Shown: in pieces, positions 8,057-16,221 of the stretch
Position numbering within the stretch: the first letter of the stretch is position 1
Layout of the letters: the number at the start of each line of letters is the position of its first letter
Source: Chloroflexi bacterium OHK40
Lineage (GTDB): Bacteria > Chloroflexota > Chloroflexia > Chloroflexales > Chloroflexaceae
Reading direction: 5' to 3'
Assembly: GCA_004367505.1 (NCBI GenBank)
Contig: SFCB01000141.1
Location: 1 to 39,560 of the forward strand
Length of the DNA: 39,560 nt
Position numbers and translations under genes: made by a program
The notes under the pieces: model-generated
Told to the model about the DNA's origin: nothing
Database searches by the model: none
The model's input: the letters and a program-made list of their open reading frames with translations, nothing else

Positions 8057-8081
8057 GTGTCCACCCTAGTGCGAGAACCTA

Positions 8082-9248
8082 ATGAAAATCGCCCGTGTCT
8101 CCACCCTGGTCGTCAATGCCAGAATGCGCAACTGGATCTTCGTAAAGGTCGAGACGGACCAGCCGGGGCTCTACGGCTGGGGCGAGGCTACGCTCGAGTG
8201 GAAGACGAAGGGTGTCGTGGGTGCCGTGGACGATGTGAGCCGCCTGCTGCTCGGCGAGGACCCGCGCCGGATCGAGCACCTCTACCAGCTGATGTATCGC
8301 CAGTACTTCTGGAAGGTCGGTATCGAGGGTATGTCGGCCATCAGCGGGATCGAGCAGGCCCTCTGGGACATCAAGGGTAAGTGGCTCGGGGTGCCCGTCT
8401 ACGAGCTCCTCGGCGGCCGTGTCCGCGATCGGGTGCGGGTCTACGATCACCTCGGCGGCGGTGAGATGGAGAGTATGTATGAGAGCACCGACCCGGGCCA
8501 GTTCGCCGAGCGGGCCCTGATGGTCAAGGAGGCGGGCTATACCGCGATGAAGTTCATGGCCGTGCCGCGCACCGAGCCGATCGAGGGGCCGCGCCCCGTA
8601 CACTATGCCGAGCGGATGGTGCGCGCCGTGCGTGAGGCCGTGGGCGATGAGATGGACCTGATGGTGGACCTCCACGCCCGCTGCGCCTCGCCCGCCATGG
8701 CGCTTCAGTACTGCCGCGCGCTGGAGCCCTACGGCCTCCTGTTCTTCGAGGAGCCATGCCCGACGGAGGACCTGGAGGCTACGGCCCAGGTGACGCGGGC
8801 GGCCCGTATTCCTATCGCGACCGGCGAGCGGCTGGTGGGCCGCCACCAGTTCCGCGAGGTCTTCGAGCGGCGGGCCTGCCATATCATCCAGCCCGATCTC
8901 TCCCACTGCGGCGGGCTCTGGGAGGCGCGGAAGATCGCCGCCGCCGCCGAGGCCTGCTCGATCGCGGTGGCGCCCCACAACCCCAATGGCCCCATCGCCA
9001 CGGCCGCCGCGATCCACTTTGCCCTCGCTACGCCCAACTGGGTGATCCAGGAGGCGATCAGCCGTGATGTGCCCTGGCGCCACGAGGTGGTCCGCTCGGT
9101 GCACCGGGTCCAGGCCGGGTACTACGCTGTGCCCACGGCCCCCGGCCTTGGCATCGAGGTCGATGAGCAGGCCGCAGCCCGGCACCCCTGGCAGCCGGAG
9201 CTCGTCCAGCGCTACTTCCACCCGGATGGGTCGGTGGCCGATTGGTAG
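8082..9248 (+). CDS. Enolase-superfamily dehydratase, galactonate dehydratase-like
   Basis: Mandelate racemase/enolase-superfamily enzyme of the D-galactonate/mannonate dehydratase type, 388 residues. Such enzymes use Mg2+ to dehydrate sugar acids to 2-keto-3-deoxy acids. Metal-ligand regions are MVDLHAR (Asp196, with His198 as likely catalytic residue), FFEEPCPTED (Glu223/Glu224) and ATGERL (Glu249). The second catalytic His is in APHNPNGP (His299). These match the DgoD arrangement, though the sugar-acid substrate cannot be fixed by eye. The ATG at 8082 matches the family start MKIARV. It is the first intact gene behind the promoter at 7832 and the GTATAC operator. Confidence 0.9.
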   Translation: MKIARVSTLVVNARMRNWIFVKVETDQPGLYGWGEATLEWKTKGVVGAVDDVSRLLLGEDPRRIEHLYQLMYRQYFWKVGIEGMSAISGIEQALWDIKGKWLGVPVYELLGGRVRDRVRVYDHLGGGEMESMYESTDPGQFAERALMVKEAGYTAMKFMAVPRTEPIEGPRPVHYAERMVRAVREAVGDEMDLMVDLHARCASPAMALQYCRALEPYGLLFFEEPCPTEDLEATAQVTRAARIPIATGERLVGRHQFREVFERRACHIIQPDLSHCGGLWEARKIAAAAEACSIAVAPHNPNGPIATAAAIHFALATPNWVIQEAISRDVPWRHEVVRSVHRVQAGYYAVPTAPGLGIEVDEQAAARHPWQPELVQRYFHPDGSVADW

Positions 9249-9261
9249 AGGAGCATGTACG

Positions 9262-10524
9262 ATGTACGATCTCTATGCCGGCTATCGGCTCATCGGGGCC
9301 TTCGATGTGGCCCGGACGGCGCGCCTCGTGGCGCGCTACCATTACGTTGAGGCTCAGTTAATGCGTGTGGCCGCCGGGAAGCTGGCCGAGCTACCGGAGT
9401 GGGAGCTCAAGTGCCTCGCTGGCCGCCACCTCTGGCAGGATTCGCTCCACGCCGACGCCTGGCTCACCCGCCTGATCGATCTGCGCTGGCCCCGCCGCGC
9501 GCCCCTCAGCCCCGGCGAGCCGACACGCCGCCTGATGGCCCTGCTCGACGATGCGCCCGGCAGCGCGGCCTTCCTCGCCGCCGTCTACCGCCAGGTCAAG
9601 CCGCGCCTGATCGCCGCCTACACCGCCCACCGTGCCGCCTGTGCCCCCCTCGCCGATGAGCCTACCTGGGAGCTCCTCGGCCGCGCTATCGTGGACGAGG
9701 AGGAGCAGGTGCGCCAGGGCCTGGCCCTGCTGGAGTCGCTCCCCGCGACGGAACGGACGGCAGCCCGCCCCTACGAGGCCCTTGTGGCGGATGCCTGTGA
9801 GGCTGTGGGCAGCCTGGCCGATCCGGCTACAGCCGCTGAACGCGAGGCCGATGGCTCGTTCGAGGGCCAGGCTGTGCGGCCCGCCCCACCCGTGGCTGCT
9901 CGCGATGCGCGCTTCCGCCTCGGGGAACGCGCCGCCGACAGGCCGCCCGCCGACGCCCGCGAGCTGGCGATGCTTATGGCCCACCGCGACGCCGACAACG
10001 AGATGCACGCCGCCGAGTTGCTCGGCCGCAGCCTCTACGAGCACCCCGAGATGCCCTGGGAGTACCACGTCGATATGGCCCGGCAGCTCTGGGACGAGGT
10101 ACGCCACGCGGTGCTCTACCAGCGCTACCTTGAGCAACTCGGCGCCAGGCTTGGCGACTTCCCGGTGATCCCCGGCAACTACGCCTATCGCATTGGTCTT
10201 GACTTCCCCCACAGGCTCTACGACCTGCACCTGCGCGGCGAAAAGCTCGGTATGCCCGACCTGATCCGCTATCGCGAGGAGGCCCGCGCCCGTGGCGATG
10301 CCCACTACGCCCTGCTCAACGACTTCGTCCACGCCGATGAGGTGCCCCACGTCAAGAATGGTCGCTGGCTGCGCTGGCTGCTCAAGGACGATGAGGAGGC
10401 CTTCCGCCGTGTCGAGCGCGAGACAATGCAGATCCGCGCTGCGTACGAGCGCGCGCACGCCAACGATCCGATCGTCACCGCCTACACTGGCCTTGTGCCG
10501 TCTCTGTTGGACGATGCGGGCTAG
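9262..10524 (+). CDS. Ferritin-like superfamily protein of unknown function
   Basis: A 420-residue helical protein with two ferritin-like halves. The N-terminal half has YHYVEAQLMR (Glu30) and HLWQDSLHAD (Asp60, His63). The C-terminal half has carboxylate/His patterns expected for a di-metal site: NEMHAAE (Glu247, His249, Glu252), WDEVRHA (Glu279, His282) and HADEVPH (Glu360, His363). Tryptophan- and arginine-rich segments lie between the halves. I recognise the style of uncharacterised DUF455/COG2833-like proteins, not a named enzyme. The start at 9262 is supported by GAGGAG eight bases upstream; the longer frame from 9064 overlaps the enolase gene. It sits 13 bases after the enolase. An oxidase or hydroxylase role is possible but unproven. 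Confidence 0.82.
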   Translation: MYDLYAGYRLIGAFDVARTARLVARYHYVEAQLMRVAAGKLAELPEWELKCLAGRHLWQDSLHADAWLTRLIDLRWPRRAPLSPGEPTRRLMALLDDAPGSAAFLAAVYRQVKPRLIAAYTAHRAACAPLADEPTWELLGRAIVDEEEQVRQGLALLESLPATERTAARPYEALVADACEAVGSLADPATAAEREADGSFEGQAVRPAPPVAARDARFRLGERAADRPPADARELAMLMAHRDADNEMHAAELLGRSLYEHPEMPWEYHVDMARQLWDEVRHAVLYQRYLEQLGARLGDFPVIPGNYAYRIGLDFPHRLYDLHLRGEKLGMPDLIRYREEARARGDAHYALLNDFVHADEVPHVKNGRWLRWLLKDDEEAFRRVERETMQIRAAYERAHANDPIVTAYTGLVPSLLDDAG

Positions 10525-10551
10525 GATCCCAACGGGCGTTCCGAGCCGGAT

Positions 10552-10576
10552 GGCTCCGTAGCGCCCCGGCGGAGCC
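10552..10576 (+). terminator. Stem-loop between ferritin-like and ceramidase-like genes
   Basis: GGCTCCG (10552-10558) and CGGAGCC (10570-10576) form a 7-bp stem with an 11-base loop in the 110-base gap. No T-tract follows, so it could equally be a processing or attenuation hairpin inside a longer transcript. Confidence 0.35.
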
Positions 10577-10634
10577 GGCGCTGTGCCTGTGCCATTCGCG
10601 TCGCTGTGACCGCAGTCTCTCGAAGAGGAACTCC

Positions 10635-12053
10635 ATGGCCCGCCAGCTCCTCGCGGGCGTCGCCCGCGCCGACATCACCCCACCCCACGGGATCGCCCAC
10701 GCCGGCTGGGGCGCCCAGACCCACCAGCGCGCCGCCGGGGTGGACCTCCCCCTCTGGGCGACCGCCCTCGCGCTATCCGATGGCGTCGAGACCGTCGTGA
10801 TCGTCGATCTTGATCTGATCTACCTCTGGGACACCGAGGCGCCCGGTGTGCTGCGCGCCGTCGAGCGCGCCACCGGCCTCCCGGCCTCCCACATCCGCCT
10901 CGCCTACACCCACACCCACTCGGGGCCGGTCAACGGCGCCACCTGGAGCACCTGGGTCAAGGATGGCGCCGAGATGGTGCCAGCCTACGACGCGATCCTG
11001 GAACAGCACATCGCCGGCGTCGCCCGCCAGGCGATCCGGCAGCTACGACCTGCCCGCTTTGCCACGGGCTCTGGCGAGGCGCGCATTAACGTCAACCGCC
11101 GTTTTCAGCGCCCCGAAGACGGCGCGGTGATCTGCGGGCGCAACTGGGAAGGCCCCGTGGATCGCCAGGTGCAAGTGCTGCGGATCGACGGCGCTGATGG
11201 CGCGCCCCTGGCTGTCCTCGTCAACTACGCCTGCCATCCCATCACCGTCGGCCCCGACTGCGACCTGGTGACGCCCGACTACCCCGGCGTGATGAAGCGT
11301 GTGGTGGAGCAGGCCACCGGCGCCACCTGCCTCTTCCTGCAGGGCGCCACCGGAGACCTTGGACCGATCCAGGGCTGTGCCCGGGGCGGGCTGGCGGAGT
11401 ACCGGCGCCTCGGTAGCATCCTCGGCCACGAGGCCAGCCGGATCTGGTGGGAGCTGGAACCACGGCAACGCCGCGAGCGCTACGCCGGCACCCTCGAGTC
11501 TGGCTCGCCCCTGGCGCTCTACGCGGATGAGGCGCTGCCCGATCTCGACGCCACCCTGCGCGTGGGCACCCGCGAGCTCCGCCTGCCCCTGAAGCCCTTC
11601 GCTCCGTCGGCGGAGCTGAGCGCAGCCACGGCGACACACGTCGCGCGCCTCGACCAGCTACGGGCCGCTGGCGCCGACCCCGAGGCCATCCGCGCCGAGA
11701 CGATGCTCGCCAAGCGCGCCGCCATGCGCGCCGACCTCGCCCGGCGCAACGAGGGCCACACCCACCGCGCCGTCACCCTCCAGACCTTCACCATCGGCGA
11801 TCAGGTCGCGTTGCCCGCCGTTCCCGGCGAACCGTTCTGCCAGATCGGCCTGCAGGTGAAGGCCGGCTCGCCCTTCCCTCACACGCTCTTCGCTGGCTAC
11901 GCGAACGTCGGCTGGGCCTACATCCCCACCGCCGACGCCTATCCCTTCGGCGGCTACGAGGTGGAGATCACGCCCTTCGCCCCCGAGGCCGCGACGATGG
12001 TGGTCGAGGGGAGCCTGGCCCTCCTGCGCGCCCTGGCGGCGGGAGGCCACTGA
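10635..12053 (+). CDS. Neutral/alkaline ceramidase-like hydrolase (N-terminal-domain family)
   Basis: A 472-residue member of the neutral/alkaline non-lysosomal ceramidase superfamily, carrying only the catalytic N-terminal domain. Seen: the family start GVARADITPPHG, the zinc-ligand segment YTHTHSGP (His93/His95) and NYACHPITVG with a further His, then DYPG and LFLQGATGDLGP. Shorter bacterial relatives of this kind often occur in carbohydrate catabolic clusters and have no proven ceramidase activity, so an amide or ester substrate other than ceramide is likely. No signal peptide is seen, so it should act in the cytoplasm. The start ATG at 10635 follows AGAGGAA. It ends with a TGATG junction to a tiny frame. 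Confidence 0.85.
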   Translation: MARQLLAGVARADITPPHGIAHAGWGAQTHQRAAGVDLPLWATALALSDGVETVVIVDLDLIYLWDTEAPGVLRAVERATGLPASHIRLAYTHTHSGPVNGATWSTWVKDGAEMVPAYDAILEQHIAGVARQAIRQLRPARFATGSGEARINVNRRFQRPEDGAVICGRNWEGPVDRQVQVLRIDGADGAPLAVLVNYACHPITVGPDCDLVTPDYPGVMKRVVEQATGATCLFLQGATGDLGPIQGCARGGLAEYRRLGSILGHEASRIWWELEPRQRRERYAGTLESGSPLALYADEALPDLDATLRVGTRELRLPLKPFAPSAELSAATATHVARLDQLRAAGADPEAIRAETMLAKRAAMRADLARRNEGHTHRAVTLQTFTIGDQVALPAVPGEPFCQIGLQVKAGSPFPHTLFAGYANVGWAYIPTADAYPFGGYEVEITPFAPEAATMVVEGSLALLRALAAGGH

Positions 12054-12136
12054 TGGCCGCCCACGAGATCACGCCCGGCGTGGTAGCGGTGGACAGCGGG
12101 CTGCGAGCGTTGCGCGTCGAGAGGGCGCGGAGATAG
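12053..12136 (+). CDS. Tiny 27-residue frame coupled to the ceramidase-like gene (doubtful)
   Basis: An ATG overlapping the preceding stop (TGATG) opens a 27-residue frame, MAAHEITPGVVAVDSG and 11 more residues, ending at TAG 12134-12136. The ITPGVVAVDSG stretch loosely recalls the N-terminus of metallo-beta-lactamase-fold proteins, so it may be the remnant of a lost gene. It may also be a chance frame. No function is proposed. Confidence 0.25.
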   Translation: MAAHEITPGVVAVDSGLRALRVERARR

Positions 12137-12170
12137 GCCGCAGAGAGGCGCCTGGATTGGAGCAAGACTG

Positions 12171-12953
12171 ATGCGACTGAGCGGCAAGGTTGCCCTGATT
12201 ACGGGCGGCGCCACAGGGATCGGGGCCGCCTGTGCCCGGCGCTTTGCCGAGGAAGGGGCGCGCGTGGCGATCGCCGACATCAACCGGGAGGGCGGCCTGC
12301 GCACCGCCATCGCCGCCGGCGGCCACTTCATTGCCTGCGATACCAGCCGCGCCGATCAGTGCCGTGCGGCGGTTGCCGAAACCGTGGCACGCTACGGGCG
12401 CCTCGACATCCTCGTCAATGCCGCCGCCCACCTCGGTGGCTACCACGATGCCGCAGCTATGAGTGAGGAAGAGTGGCGCGCGGTTCTGGCCGTGACCCTC
12501 GATGGTGTCTTCTACTGCTCGAAGTATGCGGCCCAGGAGATGTTCAAGACCGGCGGCGGAGCGATCGTCAGTATCGCGTCGGTGGAGGGAGTGCTGGGCG
12601 CGGCGAGCCACGTGGCCTACGTCACCGGCAAGAGCGCGATCTTCGGCCTGACGCGCTCGATGGCGATCGACTTTGGCGCCCGAGGCATCAGGGTTAACGC
12701 GGTGAGCCCCGGGATCATCGATGCGGGCCGCCCCGATATCGAGCGCCTGAAGGCCGACCCCGCCGTGATGCGGTTCTGGCGCGATATGACCGTGCTCGAC
12801 CGTATGGGCCAACCGGAGGAGGTGGCTGGCGCTGTGCTGTTCCTGGCCTCCGACGATGCCTCCTACGTTACCGGCCAGAATCTGTGTGTGGACGGGGGCT
12901 GGACGATCGGCCACCCGCCGCTGCGCGGCCATTATCAGGACGGCGAGCCATGA
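12171..12953 (+). CDS. Short-chain dehydrogenase/reductase (SDR)
   Basis: Classical NAD(P)-dependent SDR, 260 residues, the usual length. The nucleotide-binding TGGATGIG motif is at 11-18, with Asp36 in IADIN suggesting a preference for NAD(H). Also visible are NAAA at 83-86 and the catalytic Ser137 (SIASVEG), Tyr150 and Lys154 (YVTGK). VNAVSPGIID follows, and the C-terminus keeps VTGQNLCVDGGW. It probably oxidises a sugar or sugar-acid hydroxyl in the same route as the neighbouring enolases. The start ATG at 12171 matches the family N-terminus. The stop overlaps the next gene's ATG by four bases (ATGA). Confidence 0.94.
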   Translation: MRLSGKVALITGGATGIGAACARRFAEEGARVAIADINREGGLRTAIAAGGHFIACDTSRADQCRAAVAETVARYGRLDILVNAAAHLGGYHDAAAMSEEEWRAVLAVTLDGVFYCSKYAAQEMFKTGGGAIVSIASVEGVLGAASHVAYVTGKSAIFGLTRSMAIDFGARGIRVNAVSPGIIDAGRPDIERLKADPAVMRFWRDMTVLDRMGQPEEVAGAVLFLASDDASYVTGQNLCVDGGWTIGHPPLRGHYQDGEP

Positions 12954-13735
12954 GCCTGCGCTTCGCTCAGATCACTGATCACCACCTGGCGGAGGGCGAC
13001 CTGCTCTGGGGCTACTCCACCTGGCACGCCCTGCGCTCGGTGCTACGGCATATCGCCGATCACGCTGGTCCGCTGGACTTTCTGGTGAGCACGGGCGACC
13101 TGACGGAGCACGGCGCCGAGGCCGAGTACCGGATCTTTCTCGATCTGGTTGGCGCAGAGCCCGCCGGCCACTACCCGGGCCCGCTGATCGCCCGTGTCCA
13201 GGGGTTGCCCGGGGTGCCGCTCTACGCCCTGCCGGGCAACCACGACCCGCGCCCCGCCATGTTGCGTAGCCTCTTCCCGGCCAGCGCGCCTGCCGAGCGG
13301 CTCTACGCCCACTTCGAGCTCGGCGGGGTGCGCTTCGTCTGTGTGGACTGGGGGCCTGCCAACAAGGCAGAGGCCACACCCGACCTGCCGGGCTTTCTGG
13401 AGGCGGCCCTCGACGGAACCCCCGCCGTGATCCTGATGCACCACCACATCGTCCCGGTGGGCCACGCCCGCCTCGATGCCCTGACCCCCGCCGATGTGGC
13501 GGCCTTTGCCGAGCGGATCGCCGACCGTAACGTGCTCGCCATCCTCTCCGGGCATACCCACGCCACCTTCGAGCGCGAACTCGCCGGGGTGCCCGTGCTC
13601 GGCCTGTGCTCGACCTGCTTCCAGTTCGCGCCGCTTGCGGGCCCGCTGCTGCGCTGCCTGCAGCCGCCCCACTACCGGATCGTCACGATTGCCGACGGGA
13701 CCTTGCGCTCGGAGATCGTCGAAGTGCCGCTGTAA
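12950..13735 (+). CDS. Calcineurin-like metallophosphoesterase
   Basis: Two-metal phosphoesterase, 261 residues. The five family motifs are present: ITDHH (Asp10, His12), STGDLTEHG (Asp50), GNHDPR (Asn97, His98), LMHHHI (His164-166) and SGHTHA (His202, His204). The length and motif spacing fit the CpdA/3',5'-cyclic nucleotide phosphodiesterase group. In catabolic clusters such proteins may instead dephosphorylate a sugar or lipid intermediate. The ATG at 12950 overlaps the SDR stop, so the two are translationally coupled; the longer frame from 12884 is inside the SDR gene. No signal peptide. Confidence 0.93.
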   Translation: MSLRFAQITDHHLAEGDLLWGYSTWHALRSVLRHIADHAGPLDFLVSTGDLTEHGAEAEYRIFLDLVGAEPAGHYPGPLIARVQGLPGVPLYALPGNHDPRPAMLRSLFPASAPAERLYAHFELGGVRFVCVDWGPANKAEATPDLPGFLEAALDGTPAVILMHHHIVPVGHARLDALTPADVAAFAERIADRNVLAILSGHTHATFERELAGVPVLGLCSTCFQFAPLAGPLLRCLQPPHYRIVTIADGTLRSEIVEVPL

Positions 13736-13800
13736 CCAGCGCGCGTGAGGCACCCGGACTACGGAGCAGGAGCCAGTGCTGAGAGCCTGGAGGAAGTAGC

Positions 13801-15426
13801 GTGCTGATCGGGTATGTCAGCGACGAGCGTTACGTCGCCCTCTGCGATGTGGCGGTAGAGTTCGAGCGCAACGGTCGCAGCGTCGCCGTGGCGCGCTCGA
13901 CCCCACGCGGCGGGATCTACGCCGAACTGGCCCCGGGCCACTACCGCGTGACGCTGGTGAAGCCAGGCTACGGCGCAAAAGTGGTCAACCTGGAAGTCGG
14001 GACGGGCGAGCCGCACCAACTACGTTTGCTCTCGGATCGGCTGCTCGGCTACATGTGGCCGCGCTGGGTGCGCTCAGGCGAGCGCTCAGAGTTCCGGGTC
14101 CACTCCGTGGCGCCCTACCGCCTGAGTCTCTGGCGCTACGGCCAGACCCGGGAGTTCGTACGCACTCTGGGCTGGTTCGACGAGCACGGCCCGCGCGCTA
14201 CCATGCAGGTCACGCCGGACGGCGACTACACCCGGGTCGGGGTTCAATGGAACCGGCGCGGCTACAGCAGCAGCCCGCACCACACGCAGTTTGCCGAGGG
14301 GCCCGCCCGCTCGGGGCTCTACTACCTGCACGCCGAGAACGAACGCGGCGAGTTCTTCTCGTTCCCGTGGGTCGTTGCGCCGGCGGGGCCCTCCGCTCAA
14401 GTCGCCGTGCTCGCCTCAACCAACACCTGGAACGCCTACAACAACTTCGGCGGCCGCAGCAACTACGTCAACGCGGCGGGCCTGCCACCGACGCCCGTCG
14501 TCAATGCGCGGCTGGAGCTGCCGCGCTACACCGATGGCGCCTTCAGCGAGTGGGGCGCAGCCCTGGACGACGCCTTCCCGCCGCTCTCGTTTGAGCGCCC
14601 CGAGCCCGACAACTGCGTCCCAGCCGGGGCACGCCCCACTGACCCGATCGCCGGCCGCCTCGCCAGCAGTCTCGCCCCCGCCGAGTGGCGCCTCCTCGCC
14701 TGGCTCGAACGCGAGGGCCATCGCTACGACTACTACGCCGAGGCCCAGCTCCACGACGGCACCCTCGATCTCGACGCGTACCGGGTGCTGATCCTCTCGG
14801 TGCACCCCGAGTACTGGACGCGGCGCATGTTCGAGCGTGTTCGCGACTGGGCCGATCGCGGGGGCCGCCTGATGTACCTCGGCGGCAACGGGATCAACTG
14901 CGAAGTCGAGTTACCCACGCCCGACACGATGCGCTGCAAGACCCACCTGCGCGCCGAGGGCGGCAGCCTTGGGATGCGTGACCCCGCCGATCCCACGCGC
15001 TTCTACGAGAGCCGCTTTCACCGCACTGTGGCGCCAGAGGCGAGCCTGCTCGGCGTGGTCACCACCGAGACCGGGATCATGACGGCGGCGCCCTACCACG
15101 CCCTGCGCGCCGACCACTGGGTCTTCGCGGGCACCGGGCTGCAAAACGGCGCGATCTTCGGCGCGGCGAGTCTGCACGAGCGCTGTAGCGGCGGCGCCTC
15201 GGGCCACGAGACCGATAAGCTCAGTGAGCACGCCCCGCCAGGCGCCGTAGTGCTGGCCAAAGGCCTCAATCCCGACAATGGCGGCGCCGAGATCGTCTAC
15301 CACGAGCGGCCCGGCGGCGGCGCGGTCTTTGCTGCCGGCTCGATCACCTACGTCTCGTCACTGCTGGTCGATGCGGCGATCTCCCGCATTACGCTGAACG
15401 TGCTCAACCGCTTTCTGGAGGCGTGA
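13801..15426 (+). CDS. N,N-dimethylformamidase large-subunit-like protein
   Basis: A 541-residue protein resembling the beta (large) subunit of N,N-dimethylformamidase, an iron-dependent amidohydrolase. The N-terminal 80 residues look like a small beta domain (LAPGHYRVTLVKPGY, PEGA/carboxypeptidase-regulatory style). The C-terminal domain shows the family's ASTNTWNAYNNFGGRSNY, EREGHRYDYYAEAQLH, LSVHPEYW and GGRLMYLGGNG segments and the terminal INVLNRFL-like end. No gene for the small alpha subunit is recognised nearby. The start is GTG at 13801 with GGAGGAAG just upstream. It ends six bases before the creatininase-family gene, so the two probably act together on an amide; the true substrate is unknown. 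Confidence 0.85.
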   Translation: MLIGYVSDERYVALCDVAVEFERNGRSVAVARSTPRGGIYAELAPGHYRVTLVKPGYGAKVVNLEVGTGEPHQLRLLSDRLLGYMWPRWVRSGERSEFRVHSVAPYRLSLWRYGQTREFVRTLGWFDEHGPRATMQVTPDGDYTRVGVQWNRRGYSSSPHHTQFAEGPARSGLYYLHAENERGEFFSFPWVVAPAGPSAQVAVLASTNTWNAYNNFGGRSNYVNAAGLPPTPVVNARLELPRYTDGAFSEWGAALDDAFPPLSFERPEPDNCVPAGARPTDPIAGRLASSLAPAEWRLLAWLEREGHRYDYYAEAQLHDGTLDLDAYRVLILSVHPEYWTRRMFERVRDWADRGGRLMYLGGNGINCEVELPTPDTMRCKTHLRAEGGSLGMRDPADPTRFYESRFHRTVAPEASLLGVVTTETGIMTAAPYHALRADHWVFAGTGLQNGAIFGAASLHERCSGGASGHETDKLSEHAPPGAVVLAKGLNPDNGGAEIVYHERPGGGAVFAAGSITYVSSLLVDAAISRITLNVLNRFLEA

Positions 15427-15432
15427 AACGCC

Positions 15433-16221
15433 ATGGAACCGCCTCTCTTGCTGAGCGAGCTCACCCGCGCCCAGGCGCGCGAACTGGCGGCACGCGCCCT
15501 GGTGGTGCTGCCCACGGGCGCCACCGAGCAGCACGGCCCCCACCTTCCGGTCGGTACGGACAGCATGGCCGTGGAGGCGGTGGCCCGTGGTGCCGCAGCC
15601 CTGGTGCGGCCTGCGGTGCCAGCGCTGCTAGCCCCGACCCTCCCCTTCGGCTCGTCGCCCCATCACCTGCCGTTCGGCGGCACCATGTCGGTCACCACGG
15701 AGACCTACTACCGGCTGCTCTGCGACCTGATCGCGTCACTTGCCCAGGGTGGGTTCCGGCGGATCTTCATCGTCAATGGCCACGGAGGCAACAGCGAACT
15801 GGTGCAACTGGCGGCCCGCGACATGGCCCTGCGCCACGATGTGGCCATCGGCGCGGGGAGCTACTGGACAATCGCCTGGGCACACCTGACGGCCGCCGGT
15901 GCCGGCCAGGTTGGGCACCTCCCCGGGCACGCCGGCGCCTTCGAGACCTCGCTCGTCGCGGCGCTGCGGCCCGAGTTGGTGCGCGAGCCACGGCCAGAGC
16001 GCGAGCTCGGCCCGCACACGAACCCGCCGATGCCAGCCGACCCCTACCGGACCGAGATCCACGGCTTCTGGCAGCGCATCGACGGCTACTCGGATAGCCC
16101 GGCCCGGGGCAGCCGCCACGACGGAGAGCGCTTCCTGGCGGCCGCGATCGAGGGCGTGGCCGAGGCGCTCAACTCCTTCTACACCCGCGCCACCGCAGCC
16201 CAGGGCGAGGAGCAGCCATGA
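15433..16221 (+). CDS. Creatininase-family amidohydrolase
   Basis: Metal-dependent C-N hydrolase of the creatininase family, 262 residues. Signature motifs are LPTGATEQHGPHLPVGTD (metal ligands Glu32, His34, Asp43) and IVNGHGGNSE, with GHAGAFETS carrying a further acidic ligand. The family includes creatininase, amide hydrolases such as the FAPy deformylase ArfB, and MftE, so the fold alone does not set the substrate. Placement directly between a dimethylformamidase-like gene and a cycloisomerase-type enolase suggests a lactam or amide intermediate; this is inference. The ATG at 15433 is six bases past the previous stop, and its own stop overlaps the next ATG by four bases. Confidence 0.92.
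   Translation: MEPPLLLSELTRAQARELAARALVVLPTGATEQHGPHLPVGTDSMAVEAVARGAAALVRPAVPALLAPTLPFGSSPHHLPFGGTMSVTTETYYRLLCDLIASLAQGGFRRIFIVNGHGGNSELVQLAARDMALRHDVAIGAGSYWTIAWAHLTAAGAGQVGHLPGHAGAFETSLVAALRPELVREPRPERELGPHTNPPMPADPYRTEIHGFWQRIDGYSDSPARGSRHDGERFLAAAIEGVAEALNSFYTRATAAQGEEQP

Noticed and set aside
10635-12053. Calling this a true ceramidase
   Set aside because: Only the N-terminal catalytic domain is present, there is no signal peptide, and the neighbours concern sugar acids, so substrate is left open.
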